Assembly: GCF_001633165.1 (NCBI RefSeq)
Contig: NZ_CP015418.1
Span: forward strand, 1,922,001-1,986,000
DNA length: 64,000 nucleotides
Source: Rhodovulum sulfidophilum DSM 1374
GTDB taxonomy: Bacteria; Pseudomonadota; Alphaproteobacteria; Rhodobacterales; Rhodobacteraceae
Direction: 5' to 3'
Shown here: in pieces, positions 45,783 to 55,473 of the stretch
Position numbering within the stretch: the stretch's first letter is position 1
How the letters are laid out: each line of letters opens with the position of its first letter
Notes under the pieces: generated by a model
Databases searched by the model: none
What the model saw: the letters and a program-made list of their open reading frames with translations, nothing else
Told to the model about the DNA's origin: nothing
Translations under genes and position numbers: made by a program

Positions 45783-46766
45783 TCAGTGCCGTCCCGCCGC
45801 GCGCGTCAGTGCCATCTCGCGCGCCAGCTTCAGCGCGGCGATCAGGCTCGACGGATCGGCCCGGCCGGTTCCCGCAATGTCGAAGGCGGTGCCGTGATCG
45901 GGGGATGTCCGGATGAAGGGCAGGCCCAGCGTCACGTTCACACCGCCCGCGAAATCCAGCGTCTTGATCGGGATCAGCGCCTGATCGTGATACATCGCCA
46001 CCGCAACGTCATAGCGGGCCCGGGCCTCGGCATGAAACATCGTGTCGGCCGAAAGCGGTCCCTCGATCCGCATGCCCTCGGCCCGTAGCCGCTCCAGCAC
46101 CGGACCGATCAGGGCGATCTCCTCATGCCCCATCGCGCCGCCTTCGCCGGCATGGGGGTTGAGCCCGGCCACCGCCAGACGCGGGCTCTCGATCCCGAAA
46201 TCGCGGATCAGCGCGGCCTCGGTGATCCTGAGGCTGCGCTCCAGCAGACCGGCGCTCAGCGCGCGCGGCACCTCGGACAGCGCGATATGGACGGTCACCG
46301 GCACCACCTTCAGCGCCGGGGCTGCCAGCATCATCACCACATCCCCGACCCCGGCCAGATGGGCCAGATATTCGGTATGGCCGGGATGCGGAAACCCGGC
46401 CCCGTCCTGCAGCGCCTTCTTGTGGATCGGTGCGGTGCAAAGCGCGGCCGCCTTGCCCTCCTGCACCAGCGCGACGCCGCGGGCGATGGCCTCGATCACC
46501 GCCGCCGCATTGGCCGGGTCGGGGCGGCCCGGAACGGCCGGGGCGGGAAAGGGCAGGCGCAGCACGGGCAGCGCGGTCGCGGCCACATGCATCGCCTCGG
46601 CGGGCGCGTGGATCTCGGCATGAGGCGTCCCCTCGGGCAGATGCCGGGGATCGCCGATCCAGAAGAAGGGCAGCCGCGCGCCCAGCGACTGCCAGGCGCG
46701 GAGCACGATTTCAGGGCCGATCCCGGCCGGCTCGCCACAGCTCAGCGCGATCGGCAGGCCGGTCAT
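45783..46766 (-). CDS. pdxA: 4-hydroxythreonine-4-phosphate dehydrogenase
   Basis: A 327-residue PdxA of the pyridoxal phosphate pathway. [17 protein letters not shown] at the start, [20 protein letters not shown], and the metal-binding [10 protein letters not shown] and [13 protein letters not shown] are diagnostic. The C-terminus [18 protein letters not shown] is intact. Its ATG overlaps the surA stop by four bases, so translation is coupled within the envelope operon. Confidence 0.96.
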   Translation of the reverse strand: MTGLPIALSCGEPAGIGPEIVLRAWQSLGARLPFFWIGDPRHLPEGTPHAEIHAPAEAMHVAATALPVLRLPFPAPAVPGRPDPANAAAVIEAIARGVALVQEGKAAALCTAPIHKKALQDGAGFPHPGHTEYLAHLAGVGDVVMMLAAPALKVVPVTVHIALSEVPRALSAGLLERSLRITEAALIRDFGIESPRLAVAGLNPHAGEGGAMGHEEIALIGPVLERLRAEGMRIEGPLSADTMFHAEARARYDVAVAMYHDQALIPIKTLDFAGGVNVTLGLPFIRTSPDHGTAFDIAGTGRADPSSLIAALKLAREMALTRAAGRH

Positions 46767-47992
46767 GGCTCGCGGATGATGGCGTCGGCCTTCAGCTCGG
46801 CAAGATAGCTGTCGGCATATCCGGCCAGACGCTGGCCGACCAGCTGCCGCCGTACCGCCTCGCGGTCGATGCCGCCCCGATCTTCCAGATCCGGGGTCCG
46901 GCCGCAGAGCATCAGCACCTCCGCCGCCGCGGGCGTGCTGAGCCCGTAGGACACCTCGTTATCGTCAAGCTTGGCAAGCTCCTGCGCCAGATCCGGGGGC
47001 AGGTCTGCCACCGGCCGGGTCTCGCGCAGCAGCCGTTCGGGCGGCAGCCCGCGGGCCACGCCGTAAAGGTCGTCGCAGGTATCGGCCTGCATCCGCACCT
47101 TCATCGCCTCGGCCAGCGTGCCGCCGGGGATGGTGAAGATCGCATAATCGACGGCAAGCGCCTTCTGGCTGGCGGCCTTGCCCTCGCGCACCGAGCGCAA
47201 CTGGAACAGCACGATGGCATTGTCCATCTCGATCGGGGCCGAGACCTTGCCCGGGCCCAGCGCCAGGACCTGCCCGGCGATCGCGGGCGGCAGTTTCGAC
47301 AGCGGCATCCAGCCCATGCGCCCGCCCTGATCGCGCGACCGCGACACCGAATATTTGCGGGCCGCAGCGGCAAAGGCGCCGGCACTGTCGATCGAGTCGC
47401 TCAACTGGCGCGCCAGCGCCATCGCATCGCGCCGGTAATCCGGCGTATCCGCGCGCAGCACGATCTCGGACAACAGCACCTGGGTTCCGGCCGCGCCGCT
47501 GCCGCTTGCGGCCGATTGCACCGCGCGGTCGATCTCGGCATCGGTGACCTGGGTGCGCGGTCCGTATCGGGTCCGCACCACCTCGCGCCAGGCCAGACCG
47601 GCCTTGACGAAATCGCGGAAGCTCTCTTTCGAGACCCCGGCCTGGCCGATCAGCGCCACGAACTGGTCGACATCGAGGCTTCCGCGCGCGGCGAATTCCT
47701 CCATGCCCTCCTGCAACGCCTCGTCGCTGACCGAGACGCCCAGCCGCTTGGCCTCGTCCATCCGCAGCCGGTCGTCGATCAGACCGTCCAGTGCGACCTT
47801 CTCGATCCGGGGCGGGTTGCCCAGCAGGCGCAGGAACTGGACCCGCTGATTGAATTCGTAATTGGTGATCGCCGTGTCATTGACATAAAGCCGCGGGGCA
47901 AAGGGGCCGCCCTGCTGCGCCCTGCCGTCATCGGCGCCGGTCAGCACCAGGATCGCCGCGGCCGCAACCGCCAGGCCAACGCGTCGGATCAT
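46763..47992 (-). CDS. surA: SurA-type periplasmic chaperone/PPIase
   Basis: A 409-residue exported protein with signal peptide (VGLAVAAAAILVLTGADD, then GRAQQ). The N-terminal SurA_N module is VNDTAITNYEFNQRVQFLRL; VALDGLIDDRLRMDEAKRLG continues it. A parvulin-like PpiC domain around residues 170-280 (YSVSRSRDQGGRMGWMPLSK) follows, though it is degenerate. It escorts outer-membrane proteins such as LptD, whose gene lies just upstream with a 25-base gap. ATG 47992 is chosen over a longer frame. Confidence 0.9.
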   Translation of the reverse strand: MIRRVGLAVAAAAILVLTGADDGRAQQGGPFAPRLYVNDTAITNYEFNQRVQFLRLLGNPPRIEKVALDGLIDDRLRMDEAKRLGVSVSDEALQEGMEEFAARGSLDVDQFVALIGQAGVSKESFRDFVKAGLAWREVVRTRYGPRTQVTDAEIDRAVQSAASGSGAAGTQVLLSEIVLRADTPDYRRDAMALARQLSDSIDSAGAFAAAARKYSVSRSRDQGGRMGWMPLSKLPPAIAGQVLALGPGKVSAPIEMDNAIVLFQLRSVREGKAASQKALAVDYAIFTIPGGTLAEAMKVRMQADTCDDLYGVARGLPPERLLRETRPVADLPPDLAQELAKLDDNEVSYGLSTPAAAEVLMLCGRTPDLEDRGGIDREAVRRQLVGQRLAGYADSYLAELKADAIIREP

Positions 47993-48017
47993 GCCTGTCC
48001 TCCGTTTTTCTTCTGCC

Positions 48018-50189
48018 TCATCGGCGCATGCACCGCCGCGCGCCGCCGCTCTTTCCACGCGACCCGAACCCGGCCAGAGAGACCGTGAGGTCGAAATCGG
48101 TGGACGGGTTCACATTAGTGGAGGAGGTGAAGCGGCGCGAGAGGGAAAGATCCACGCTGATGCATTCATTGCTGTATTCGAGCCCGACCCCGGCCTTGGC
48201 GGCCTCGTCGGCGACGAAGTCGTAGCGCCAGTTGGCCTTGCCGGTCCAGTTCCGGTGAAAGTCGTAGGCGGCATCGACCAGCCATTCCGACCGGTCCGAG
48301 AGGCGCTCCTCCGACGGGTTGGCCTCGATCCAGAGCAGGCTCGAGCCGATATCGTAGGCGTCCTTTTCCCAATCGATCCTGAGATCGTTCTTGGTAAGGT
48401 CGAAGGCGTCGTCGAAGACCGCGCGGTTGGTCAGGCTGACCTCGCTGCCGAAATCGAGCTTGAACGCGGTCAGCCAGTCCGAGCTGCTGCCGTCGAGCCC
48501 CGAGCCCTTGGCGAACTGGGTGCTGTCCTCGGCCCGCCAGATCCGCCCGACGGTGAGCCCGAGCGCCCAGCCGCTGGCGGCATAGCGGGTCCAGCCCAGC
48601 CCGGCATTGAGGCGAAGCCCGGTCTCGCGCGCATCCTCGCCGGCAAAGCGCGACATCGAGAACAGATTGCCCTCGTCGAACTCGACCAGAACGCTGTCCT
48701 CGTTCGGGATCTCGTCATCGTCCTCGTGGCTCCAGGCCAGCTGGATCACCGGTTCCAGCACCTGGGCGCTGCCATCGGCGGCGGCCTTGATCAGCGGCCA
48801 GCGCAGTTCGACCGCGGCGCCGGGGGTCAGCCGGGTCTGGCTGCCGCCATGGACCGTGTCATCGCCGATCTCGTAATGGTCGAGCGTGATCGCGCCAAGC
48901 GCGCCCAGGACCATGCCGTTGCTCAGGGTCCAGTCGCGGCGCCAGTCGGCCTCGATGGTCAGGCGCGCCATGTCCATGCCGTCGCCATAGCTGTCGAAAT
49001 CGGGCCCGTCGGTCGCCTCGTCCGAGCTTCGGTGCAGCGCGTCGGCCGAGAAGCCGAGCGTGGCCATGCCGCCAAGCAGCGCGGGCGCGAAGCGGCGGCG
49101 GTAATCGACATCGCCGACGATCGAGGGAATGGTGGCATTGCTTTCGGAATCGCGCAGCGTCTCGAGATAGCCGATCTCGGCCCGGATCAGCTCGTCGCGG
49201 CGGGCGCGGCTGATCGCGACCGCGCTTTCCAGCCGGTCCTGCTCGGAATAGCCGTAATCCAGCAGATAGGCCCGGTCCGACACCGTCTCGATGTCGAAGT
49301 CGAGCTTGAAGTCGCGCGGCAGCTCGAAGCTGCCTTCGGCAAAGAGGTAATGCCGGGTCTCGTTCTCGAGAATGTCGTCGCGCGAGACCGCGCCGTTGAT
49401 CTCGAGCTCGCCGCGGGTGAAGGCGCGGCGATAGCGCAGTTCCAGCGTCCTGGTTCTGCTGGTCGAGATATAGGGCGTCAGGGTCAGGTCCTGCGACGGC
49501 CCCAGCTCGATGAAAAAGGGGATCTTGATGCCGCTGCCGAGCTGGTCGGTGATCCGGGTCGAGGGCGTCAGGAAACCGGTGGCGCGCTTGCGCGAGGGGT
49601 CGGGGATGCGCAGGCGCGGCAGATAGAAGACCGGCACGCCCGCGACCTCGAGCCGGGCATTGTCGAAATAGATCTGGCCCTCGAGCTCGTCCTGGATGAT
49701 GCGGCTGGCCCGGATCTGCCAGAGCGGCACCTCGCCGTCGCGGCAGATCTTGCAGGTCGAGGCGACGGTCTCGCCAAGCCGGTTGTAGCGTCCGGCGACA
49801 CGCTGGATATCGGCGGCCGCGATCTGCAACTGCTGGTCCAGAACCAGCCGGGCCGAGCGCAGGATACCCTCTGTCATATCGGCCGACAGTTCGGCGCTGT
49901 CGGCCAGGATCATGGTCTCGGTCCCGGTGGTCAGCGTGATCGGCCCGTCGATGGCCAGCGTCTCGCCGTCGCGGTCATAGACGATCCGCGACGCGGACAG
50001 TCTCGTGTCGCCGTAAAGCACCTCGACATGGCCGTCGGCCACCAGCTGGCGCAGATCGCCCACCCCGATCCGGTCGGCGACCAGGGTCGCGGGCGGGCGG
50101 GCAGTCTCTTCGGCGCAAAGCCGCCCCGGCAGGGACAGGCTTGCCGTGGTCAGGGCCGTGGTCAGGGCGAGGGCAAGAAGGGCCCGCAT
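48018..50189 (-). CDS. lptD: LPS-assembly protein LptD
   Basis: A 723-residue outer-membrane protein: signal peptide (MRALLALALTTALTTASLSL), an OstA/LptA-like beta-jellyroll (DLRQLVADGHVEVLYGDTRL, ASRIVYDRDGETLAIDGPIT), then the large 26-strand barrel domain (FYLPRLRIPDP, GSGIKIPFFIELGPSQDLTL). The C-terminus ends ...GSRGKSGGARRCMRR. CKICRDGEVPLW in the middle may form one disulfide. ATG 50189 overlaps the lptG stop as TGATG; the TTG one codon upstream is less likely. Confidence 0.95.
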   Translation of the reverse strand: MRALLALALTTALTTASLSLPGRLCAEETARPPATLVADRIGVGDLRQLVADGHVEVLYGDTRLSASRIVYDRDGETLAIDGPITLTTGTETMILADSAELSADMTEGILRSARLVLDQQLQIAAADIQRVAGRYNRLGETVASTCKICRDGEVPLWQIRASRIIQDELEGQIYFDNARLEVAGVPVFYLPRLRIPDPSRKRATGFLTPSTRITDQLGSGIKIPFFIELGPSQDLTLTPYISTSRTRTLELRYRRAFTRGELEINGAVSRDDILENETRHYLFAEGSFELPRDFKLDFDIETVSDRAYLLDYGYSEQDRLESAVAISRARRDELIRAEIGYLETLRDSESNATIPSIVGDVDYRRRFAPALLGGMATLGFSADALHRSSDEATDGPDFDSYGDGMDMARLTIEADWRRDWTLSNGMVLGALGAITLDHYEIGDDTVHGGSQTRLTPGAAVELRWPLIKAAADGSAQVLEPVIQLAWSHEDDDEIPNEDSVLVEFDEGNLFSMSRFAGEDARETGLRLNAGLGWTRYAASGWALGLTVGRIWRAEDSTQFAKGSGLDGSSSDWLTAFKLDFGSEVSLTNRAVFDDAFDLTKNDLRIDWEKDAYDIGSSLLWIEANPSEERLSDRSEWLVDAAYDFHRNWTGKANWRYDFVADEAAKAGVGLEYSNECISVDLSLSRRFTSSTNVNPSTDFDLTVSLAGFGSRGKSGGARRCMRR

Positions 50190-51289
50190 CAACCGTCCTC
50201 CAGGTGCAGCAGCAATCCGAGCGACAGCAGAATTCCCGCAATCGGCGGGCTCCAGGCCGCCAGGGCCACGGGAATCTGGCCATTCTCTCCTAATACCTGC
50301 GCGAAGTTGCGCAGGAAGAACAGCCCCAGACCGAGGCCCAGCGCCATCATCACCATCGTTCCGGTGCGGCCGAAGCGGACATGGCGCATCGTGAAGGCCG
50401 CGCCCAGCAGCACCATCGCCACCATCACCGCGGGCATGGCCAGCTCCATCTGGAACCAGACCCGTTGCGGCAGGGCCGAGAACCCGGCGCGTTCGAGCCC
50501 CGAGATGAAGGTCGGCAGATCCCAGATCGCGACCTCCGCCGGGCGGGCAAAGCTGTCGCGGATGCGCGCCAGGGTCAGGTCCGAGGGCAGGACCAGCTGC
50601 GGCGAGACCACCGCCCGGGCCTCGGGATTGTCGATCCCGTCGCCGAAGTTCCAGCGCTTGGCATTGCGGATGTCCCAGCCCTGGGGCCGAAGCCGGGCCT
50701 CCTCGGCCTCGATCCGCCAGGCCGGATTGCCCTCGGCATCGAAGGCCAGGAAGGTCACGTCGTAGAACCGTGTCGCCCGGGCATCGGCCCGTGCCGCCCG
50801 GATCACGGTCTGGCCGGAAAGCGAGCCCTGACGCAGCCAGAGCCCTTCGGAACTGACCGAGAGCAGGCTGGCCTCCTGTCCCTTGTAGCCCGAAGACACG
50901 CTGTCATATTCGCGCGAGGTGGCGGCGATGATCGGGTTGAAGATCGCCACCGCGATCACGCCATAGACCAGCGCCACCGCGACCGGAGCGACCAGGCTGC
51001 GCATCGCCGAGCGGCCCGAGGCGCGGGCCACGACCAGCTCCGAGCTGCGCGCCAATGCGAGAAACAGCGCCACCGTGGCCATCACCGTGACCATTGGCAG
51101 GATGGTGTAGAGATCGCCGGGCACCTTCAGCAATGCCAGATGCAGCGCGCCACCGACCCCGATCTGGCCGAGGTCGAAATCGCGCAATTCCTCGACCATG
51201 CCGATCAGGGCCATGATCGCCCCGAAAATGCCAAGGATACCAAGGAGGTACAGCGTGAACTTGCGCGCGATGTAGAAATGCAGCGTCAT
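50189..51289 (-). CDS. lptG: LPS export permease LptG
   Basis: A 366-residue LptF/LptG-family permease. Two membrane halves, with TM1 in YLLGILGIFGAIMALIGMVE and a C-terminal set (LAMPAVMVAMVLLGAAFTMR, MVMMALGLGLGLFFLR), flank a periplasmic beta-jellyroll of about 150 residues (DVTFLAFDAEGNPAWRIEAE). It extracts LPS from the inner membrane with LptB and LptF. Start ATG 51289 (MTLHFYIARKFTLYLLG) overlaps the lptF stop by four bases. Confidence 0.92.
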   Translation of the reverse strand: MTLHFYIARKFTLYLLGILGIFGAIMALIGMVEELRDFDLGQIGVGGALHLALLKVPGDLYTILPMVTVMATVALFLALARSSELVVARASGRSAMRSLVAPVAVALVYGVIAVAIFNPIIAATSREYDSVSSGYKGQEASLLSVSSEGLWLRQGSLSGQTVIRAARADARATRFYDVTFLAFDAEGNPAWRIEAEEARLRPQGWDIRNAKRWNFGDGIDNPEARAVVSPQLVLPSDLTLARIRDSFARPAEVAIWDLPTFISGLERAGFSALPQRVWFQMELAMPAVMVAMVLLGAAFTMRHVRFGRTGTMVMMALGLGLGLFFLRNFAQVLGENGQIPVALAAWSPPIAGILLSLGLLLHLEDG

Positions 51290-52434
51290 GCCGGCCGCTC
51301 CTGCCGCGGCCGCCGTCGGCGGTGGCGCATCGCCGACAGCCAGATCAGTCCGAGCCCGATCCCGATGCCCGCCAGTGGCGGCAGGTAGGTCACGGGCCAG
51401 TAGCTCTCGTCGCGCTGGGCGAAGCCGGCGGCGGTGTTGTTGAGGAAATTGACCGCGATCAACAGCGTGATCGCGAGCCCGATCTGGCGCCCGAGGCCGA
51501 ACCGCGAGAAGCCGCCGACCATGAGCGCCCCATACCCGATCAGGGCCCCCGCCACCGCCAGCAGCCCCTGCGCCGTACGGGCATGACCCTCGTAGAGGAA
51601 GACCGCCTTCGGCTTGCCCGCGGCCTCGATCAACTCGGGGCTGGGAAACAGGAGATCGCGGGTCGACATGACGTCGAGCGACGGGCGACGGATCCGGGCA
51701 GAGCCGATCAGGGCGCTGATATCGTAGGCGAAATCGTCGAATGTCGCGATCGACAACCGCCGGTCCTCCTCGCGCAGCCATTGTGCCATGCCATCGACCA
51801 TCACCAGCTTGGGGCCGTCATCGCTTTGCACCAGGAAGGCGCGGTTCGCGGTGTAGGTGACGCGGGTGCCGGGGCTGGTGGCGTCCGACAGGTAGATCTG
51901 CTTCAGCTCGCCGCTGCGGGTGATGTCGCGGATGAAGACGGTAATCCCCCCGGCCGGATGCAGGAACTGCCCGGCCGACAGGAAGCGGGCGGTGAAATCG
52001 CTCGAGATCTCGGCTTGCCTGAGGTCCAGCTGGGCGCGGCTGGCGGGGACCAGGAAATGGGTGAGAATGCAGATCGGGATCGCGACCAGCAGACCGAAGA
52101 TCGCGACCGGCCGCGCCAGCCGCCAGGGGCTGCAGCCGAGCGCCTGCATCACCACCAGCTCGCTTTCATTGGTCAGCCGGTTGATCACGTAGACGGTGGC
52201 CGCGAAGGCCGCGATCGGCAGCACCAGACGGATCACGTTGGGCAGGGTGAGGGCGGCGAATTCCAGGAAGACCAGCGCCGACTGGCCGTCTCCGATGATG
52301 TCGTCGAACAGGGACACGCCCCGGTTGACCCAGTAGACCGAGACCAGAACGAGTGCGAAAAAGCCGAACAGGACGGTCAGCTGCGCCAGAAGGTATCGGT
52401 CGAATCTGGGCACGAATATCCTCGGCAGGTCCAT
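51286..52434 (-). CDS. lptF: LPS export permease LptF
   Basis: A 382-residue LptF: RYLLAQLTVLFGFFALVLVS and a following NESELVVMQALGCSPWRLAR coupling helix that contacts the ATPase, a periplasmic beta domain with FIRDITRSGELKQIYLSDAT, and C-terminal membrane helices (GGFSRFGLGRQIGLAITLLI). It is the first gene of the minus-strand lptF-lptG-lptD-surA-pdxA-rsmA unit and is divergent from pepA, the common alphaproteobacterial arrangement. The 112-base gap to pepA should hold both promoters. Confidence 0.93.
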   Translation of the reverse strand: MDLPRIFVPRFDRYLLAQLTVLFGFFALVLVSVYWVNRGVSLFDDIIGDGQSALVFLEFAALTLPNVIRLVLPIAAFAATVYVINRLTNESELVVMQALGCSPWRLARPVAIFGLLVAIPICILTHFLVPASRAQLDLRQAEISSDFTARFLSAGQFLHPAGGITVFIRDITRSGELKQIYLSDATSPGTRVTYTANRAFLVQSDDGPKLVMVDGMAQWLREEDRRLSIATFDDFAYDISALIGSARIRRPSLDVMSTRDLLFPSPELIEAAGKPKAVFLYEGHARTAQGLLAVAGALIGYGALMVGGFSRFGLGRQIGLAITLLIAVNFLNNTAAGFAQRDESYWPVTYLPPLAGIGIGLGLIWLSAMRHRRRRPRQERPA

Positions 52435-52546
52435 GATCGGGCGGCAGACTAAACCAATCGCTCAGGGGGGAAAACTGCTATCTGGTCAAGTGCGGGGCGC
52501 GGGACTAGGTAAGGGACCGACAGCTATACCAGAGCAGGAGCCGCAG

Positions 52547-54016
52547 ATGAGCACCCCCGTCGCCATTGCCTTTGCCGAAACCGATCTTGACGCGGTCGCG
52601 GGGTCCGAGGGCCGCGTCGCGGTCCTTGTCGATGCCGAGGGCAAGCTCGATCCGGGCGCGCGGCGGGTCAACCGGCTGAGCCGGGGCGCGCTGGCGCGGG
52701 TCGTCGAAAGCGAGGCCTTTGCGCGGATGAAACCGGCCGAGATCGTGACGCTGGCCTGGCCCGCCGGGCTTGCGGCCGAGGCGGTCGATCTGGTGCGGCT
52801 TGATCGCAAGGCCAGCCAGGAAGAGGCCCGGCGGGCGGGGGCGGAACTGGCCAAGCGCCAGGGCAAGGCCGATGTGACGCTGCTGGCGGGCAACCATCCG
52901 CGCGCCGCCGACATCGCCTTCGGCTTTGCCCTGCGCGCCTACAGCTTCGACGCCCACCGGAGCGAGGAGCCGGTGATCCCGGGGGCGGTGAAGGTGATGG
53001 TCACCAAGCCCGAGGAAATCGCGAGCGCGGCCGGGCCGATGGCGGCGCTGGCCGAGGGCGTGTTCTTCACCCGCGATCTGGTGAACGAGCCCGCCAATGT
53101 GCTGACCACCGACGATTTCGCCGGGCGGCTGGCGGCGATGCAGGAGCTCGGGCTCGATGTCGAGATCCTCGAGGAGGACGAGCTGAAGGCGCTGGGCATG
53201 CGCGCGCTTCTGGCGGTCGGGCAGGGGTCCGAAAGCCCCTCCAAGGTGGTGGTGATGCGCTGGAATGGCGGCGCGGCCGATCAGGCGCCGCTGGCGCTGG
53301 TCGGCAAGGGCGTGGTCTTCGATACCGGCGGCATCTCGATCAAGCCCGGTCAGGGCATGGAAGAGATGACCATGGACATGGGCGGCGCGGCGGTGGTCGC
53401 GGGCGTCATGCGCACGCTGGCGCTTCGCAAGTCCAGGGCCAATGTCGTCGGCGTGGTCGGGCTGGTCGAGAACATGCCCGACGGCCGCGCCCAGCGTCCG
53501 GGCGACATCGTGCGCTCGATGAAGGGCGACATGATCGAGGTGATCAATACCGATGCCGAGGGGCGGCTGGTGCTGGCCGATGTGCTCTGGTACGCGCAGG
53601 ACCGGTTCAAGCCCGCGGGCGTGATCGACCTCGCCACCCTGACCGGTGCCATCATCGTCGCGCTCGGCAATGCCAATGCGGGCGTCTTTTCCAATGATGA
53701 CGCGTTCTGCGCCGATTTCCTCAAGGCCGCCACCCGCGAAGGCGAGGGTGCCTGGCGGATGCCTCTGGGCGCGTCCTATGACAAGCTGATCAAGTCGCGC
53801 CTGGCCGATATCAGGAATTCGGCCGGCCGGCCCGCGGGCTCGATCACCGCGGCGCAGTTCCTGCAGCGCTTCATCACCGAGGACACGCCCTGGATCCATC
53901 TCGACATCGCGGGCGTCGCCCTGGCGCAGGAGGAAACCGCGCTGGCGCCCAAGGGGGCGACGGGGTGGGGCGTTTTGGCGCTCGACCGGCTGGTGGCCGA
54001 CCGTTTCGAGAAGTGA
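52547..54016 (+). CDS. pepA: Leucyl aminopeptidase
   Basis: A 489-residue M17 aminopeptidase with two metal ions. The C-terminal catalytic half has GKGVVFDTGGISIKPGQGME, GLVENMPDGRAQRPGDIVRS, and NTDAEGRLVLADVLWYA with the metal-binding Asp/Glu and active Lys/Arg. The N-terminal half is the non-catalytic macro-like domain. ATG 52547 (MSTPVAIAFAETDLDAV) has GGAG upstream. Divergent from lptF. It cleaves N-terminal residues of peptides and, in some bacteria, binds DNA. Confidence 0.95.
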   Translation: MSTPVAIAFAETDLDAVAGSEGRVAVLVDAEGKLDPGARRVNRLSRGALARVVESEAFARMKPAEIVTLAWPAGLAAEAVDLVRLDRKASQEEARRAGAELAKRQGKADVTLLAGNHPRAADIAFGFALRAYSFDAHRSEEPVIPGAVKVMVTKPEEIASAAGPMAALAEGVFFTRDLVNEPANVLTTDDFAGRLAAMQELGLDVEILEEDELKALGMRALLAVGQGSESPSKVVVMRWNGGAADQAPLALVGKGVVFDTGGISIKPGQGMEEMTMDMGGAAVVAGVMRTLALRKSRANVVGVVGLVENMPDGRAQRPGDIVRSMKGDMIEVINTDAEGRLVLADVLWYAQDRFKPAGVIDLATLTGAIIVALGNANAGVFSNDDAFCADFLKAATREGEGAWRMPLGASYDKLIKSRLADIRNSAGRPAGSITAAQFLQRFITEDTPWIHLDIAGVALAQEETALAPKGATGWGVLALDRLVADRFEK

Positions 54017-54061
54017 GGCTTCGGTGCTAGCATCGGACCGCCGAGACCGAGGGAGGGCCCG

Positions 54062-54466
54062 ATGATCATTCCTGCGATCCGTTACCGCGATCCCGAGGCG
54101 GCCCTGCTGTTCCTGGTGGGGGTGCTGGGGCTCGACGAGCATGCCGTCCGTCGCGACGACGACGGCGCCTTCCTCCATGCCGAATTGCGGCTGGGCGACG
54201 GACTGGTCTCGATCCGCGGCTTGGCCGGGCAGGGGCGGCCTGCCGCGCCTCCGGCCGATCCGGATGGCGGGGCCGGGCCGGGCAGCATGACGATCTATGC
54301 CGTCGTGCCCGATCCGGCCCATCTGCATGCGCGCGTCCTTGAGTCCGGGGCACAGATCGTTGCGCCGCTCTCCGGGGAAGGCCCGGGCGGCAGCGCCTTC
54401 TCGGTCGCCGATCCCGAGGGCCATGTCTGGACCTTCGGTTCCTACAATCCGCTTTCCCGCGACTGA
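54062..54466 (+). CDS. Glyoxalase/bleomycin-resistance (VOC) family protein
   Basis: A 134-residue VOC-fold protein: MIIPAIRYRDPEAALLFLVG with a following GLDEHAVRRDDDG, a middle MTIYAVVPDPAHLHARVLES, and terminal FSVADPEGHVWTFGSYNP, the YhiJ/PhnB-type signature of dioxygenase-like proteins acting on small molecules. The substrate cannot be inferred. It lies 45 bases after pepA on the same strand. Confidence 0.8.
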   Translation: MIIPAIRYRDPEAALLFLVGVLGLDEHAVRRDDDGAFLHAELRLGDGLVSIRGLAGQGRPAAPPADPDGGAGPGSMTIYAVVPDPAHLHARVLESGAQIVAPLSGEGPGGSAFSVADPEGHVWTFGSYNPLSRD

Positions 54467-54474
54467 CCGGCCCG

Positions 54475-54933
54475 ATGGGACAGGCGCTCTTCTATCATCT
54501 GACCCGACGTCCGCTGGAGGACACGCTGCCGATGCTGCTGGACAAGGCGCTGAAGCATGACATGCGGGTCGCGGTGCGCGGGTCCGACCGCGACCGGCTG
54601 GCCCGGCTCGACGAGCGGCTCTGGATGGGCGACGGCTTCCTGCCGCACGGGCTTGCCGGAACCGGCTTCGACGCCGATCAGCCGGTGCTGCTGACGACCG
54701 GGCCCGAGATGCCGAACGGGGCGCGCTGCCTGATGGCGGTCGACGGCGCCGAGGTGAGCCCGGACGAGACCCGCGCGCTGGACCGGGTCTGCATCCTGTT
54801 CGACGGCAACGATCCGGCGGCGGTCGAGCGGGCGCGGGGACAGTGGCGCGCGCTGACAGGCGCGGGGCTTGCCGCGCAATACTGGTCCGAGGAAACCGGC
54901 CGCTGGCAGAAGAAGGCCGAAAGCGGCGGCTGA
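54475..54933 (+). CDS. holC: DNA polymerase III chi subunit
   Basis: A 152-residue HolC: ALFYHLTRRPLEDTLPMLLD at the start, DERLWMGDGFLPHGLAG in the middle, and the terminal AQYWSEETGRWQKKAES, the conserved alphaproteobacterial HolC end. It links the clamp loader to SSB at the replication fork. Starts eight bases after the VOC gene and shares the pepA-holC neighbourhood typical of proteobacteria. Confidence 0.9.
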   Translation: MGQALFYHLTRRPLEDTLPMLLDKALKHDMRVAVRGSDRDRLARLDERLWMGDGFLPHGLAGTGFDADQPVLLTTGPEMPNGARCLMAVDGAEVSPDETRALDRVCILFDGNDPAAVERARGQWRALTGAGLAAQYWSEETGRWQKKAESGG

Positions 54934-54953
54934 GGCCCGACCCGGTCCGGGGC

Positions 54954-55412
54954 TCAGCCGCGCGGGCGCAGCACCATCTGGGTCTGGATCACATTGGCCG
55001 CCAGCGTGCCGTCACCGCGGGTGATGGTGGTCTGCCAGACCATGGTGCTGCGGCCGCGATGCAGCGGAACGGTCTCGCAGCGCGCGGTGTCTCCAAGCGC
55101 CACTGTGCGGAAGAAATTGGTCTTGCTCTCGATGGTCGAGGTGCCTTCGCCCGCCTCGAGATCGATGTTCAGGAAGGTCGCGGTGCCGCCCAGATTGTCG
55201 GCCACCGCCATGATGGCGCCGCCATGCAGCGTGCCGTTCCTGTTGGTCAGGTCCTCGGTCACCACCAGATCGGCCACCACCCGCTCGGGCGCGGCCGAGA
55301 CCAGGCTCAGCCCCAGCAGCCGGGCGAAGGGCGGCTGTGCCGCGGCGATCTCTGCGATCCGGTCATCCGCTGGCGTGGCATTGCTGTCCGTGGCCCGGGG
55401 CTCGTCTGTCAT
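54954..55412 (-). CDS. PaaI-type hotdog thioesterase
   Basis: A 152-residue hotdog-fold thioesterase: PERVVADLVVTEDLTNRNGT followed by LHGGAIMAVADNLGGTATFL, the active-site motif of the 4HBT/PaaI family with the catalytic Asn/His/Gly-Gly and Asp. It would hydrolyse an acyl-CoA or aryl-CoA; the substrate is unknown. Convergent with holC across a 20-base gap. Confidence 0.85.
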   Translation of the reverse strand: MTDEPRATDSNATPADDRIAEIAAAQPPFARLLGLSLVSAAPERVVADLVVTEDLTNRNGTLHGGAIMAVADNLGGTATFLNIDLEAGEGTSTIESKTNFFRTVALGDTARCETVPLHRGRSTMVWQTTITRGDGTLAANVIQTQMVLRPRG

Positions 55413-55473
55413 TACCTGTCTCCTCGCTTGATCGGCGCCAGCCTAGCGGGCCGGGCGGCGCGGTGCGAGAGGC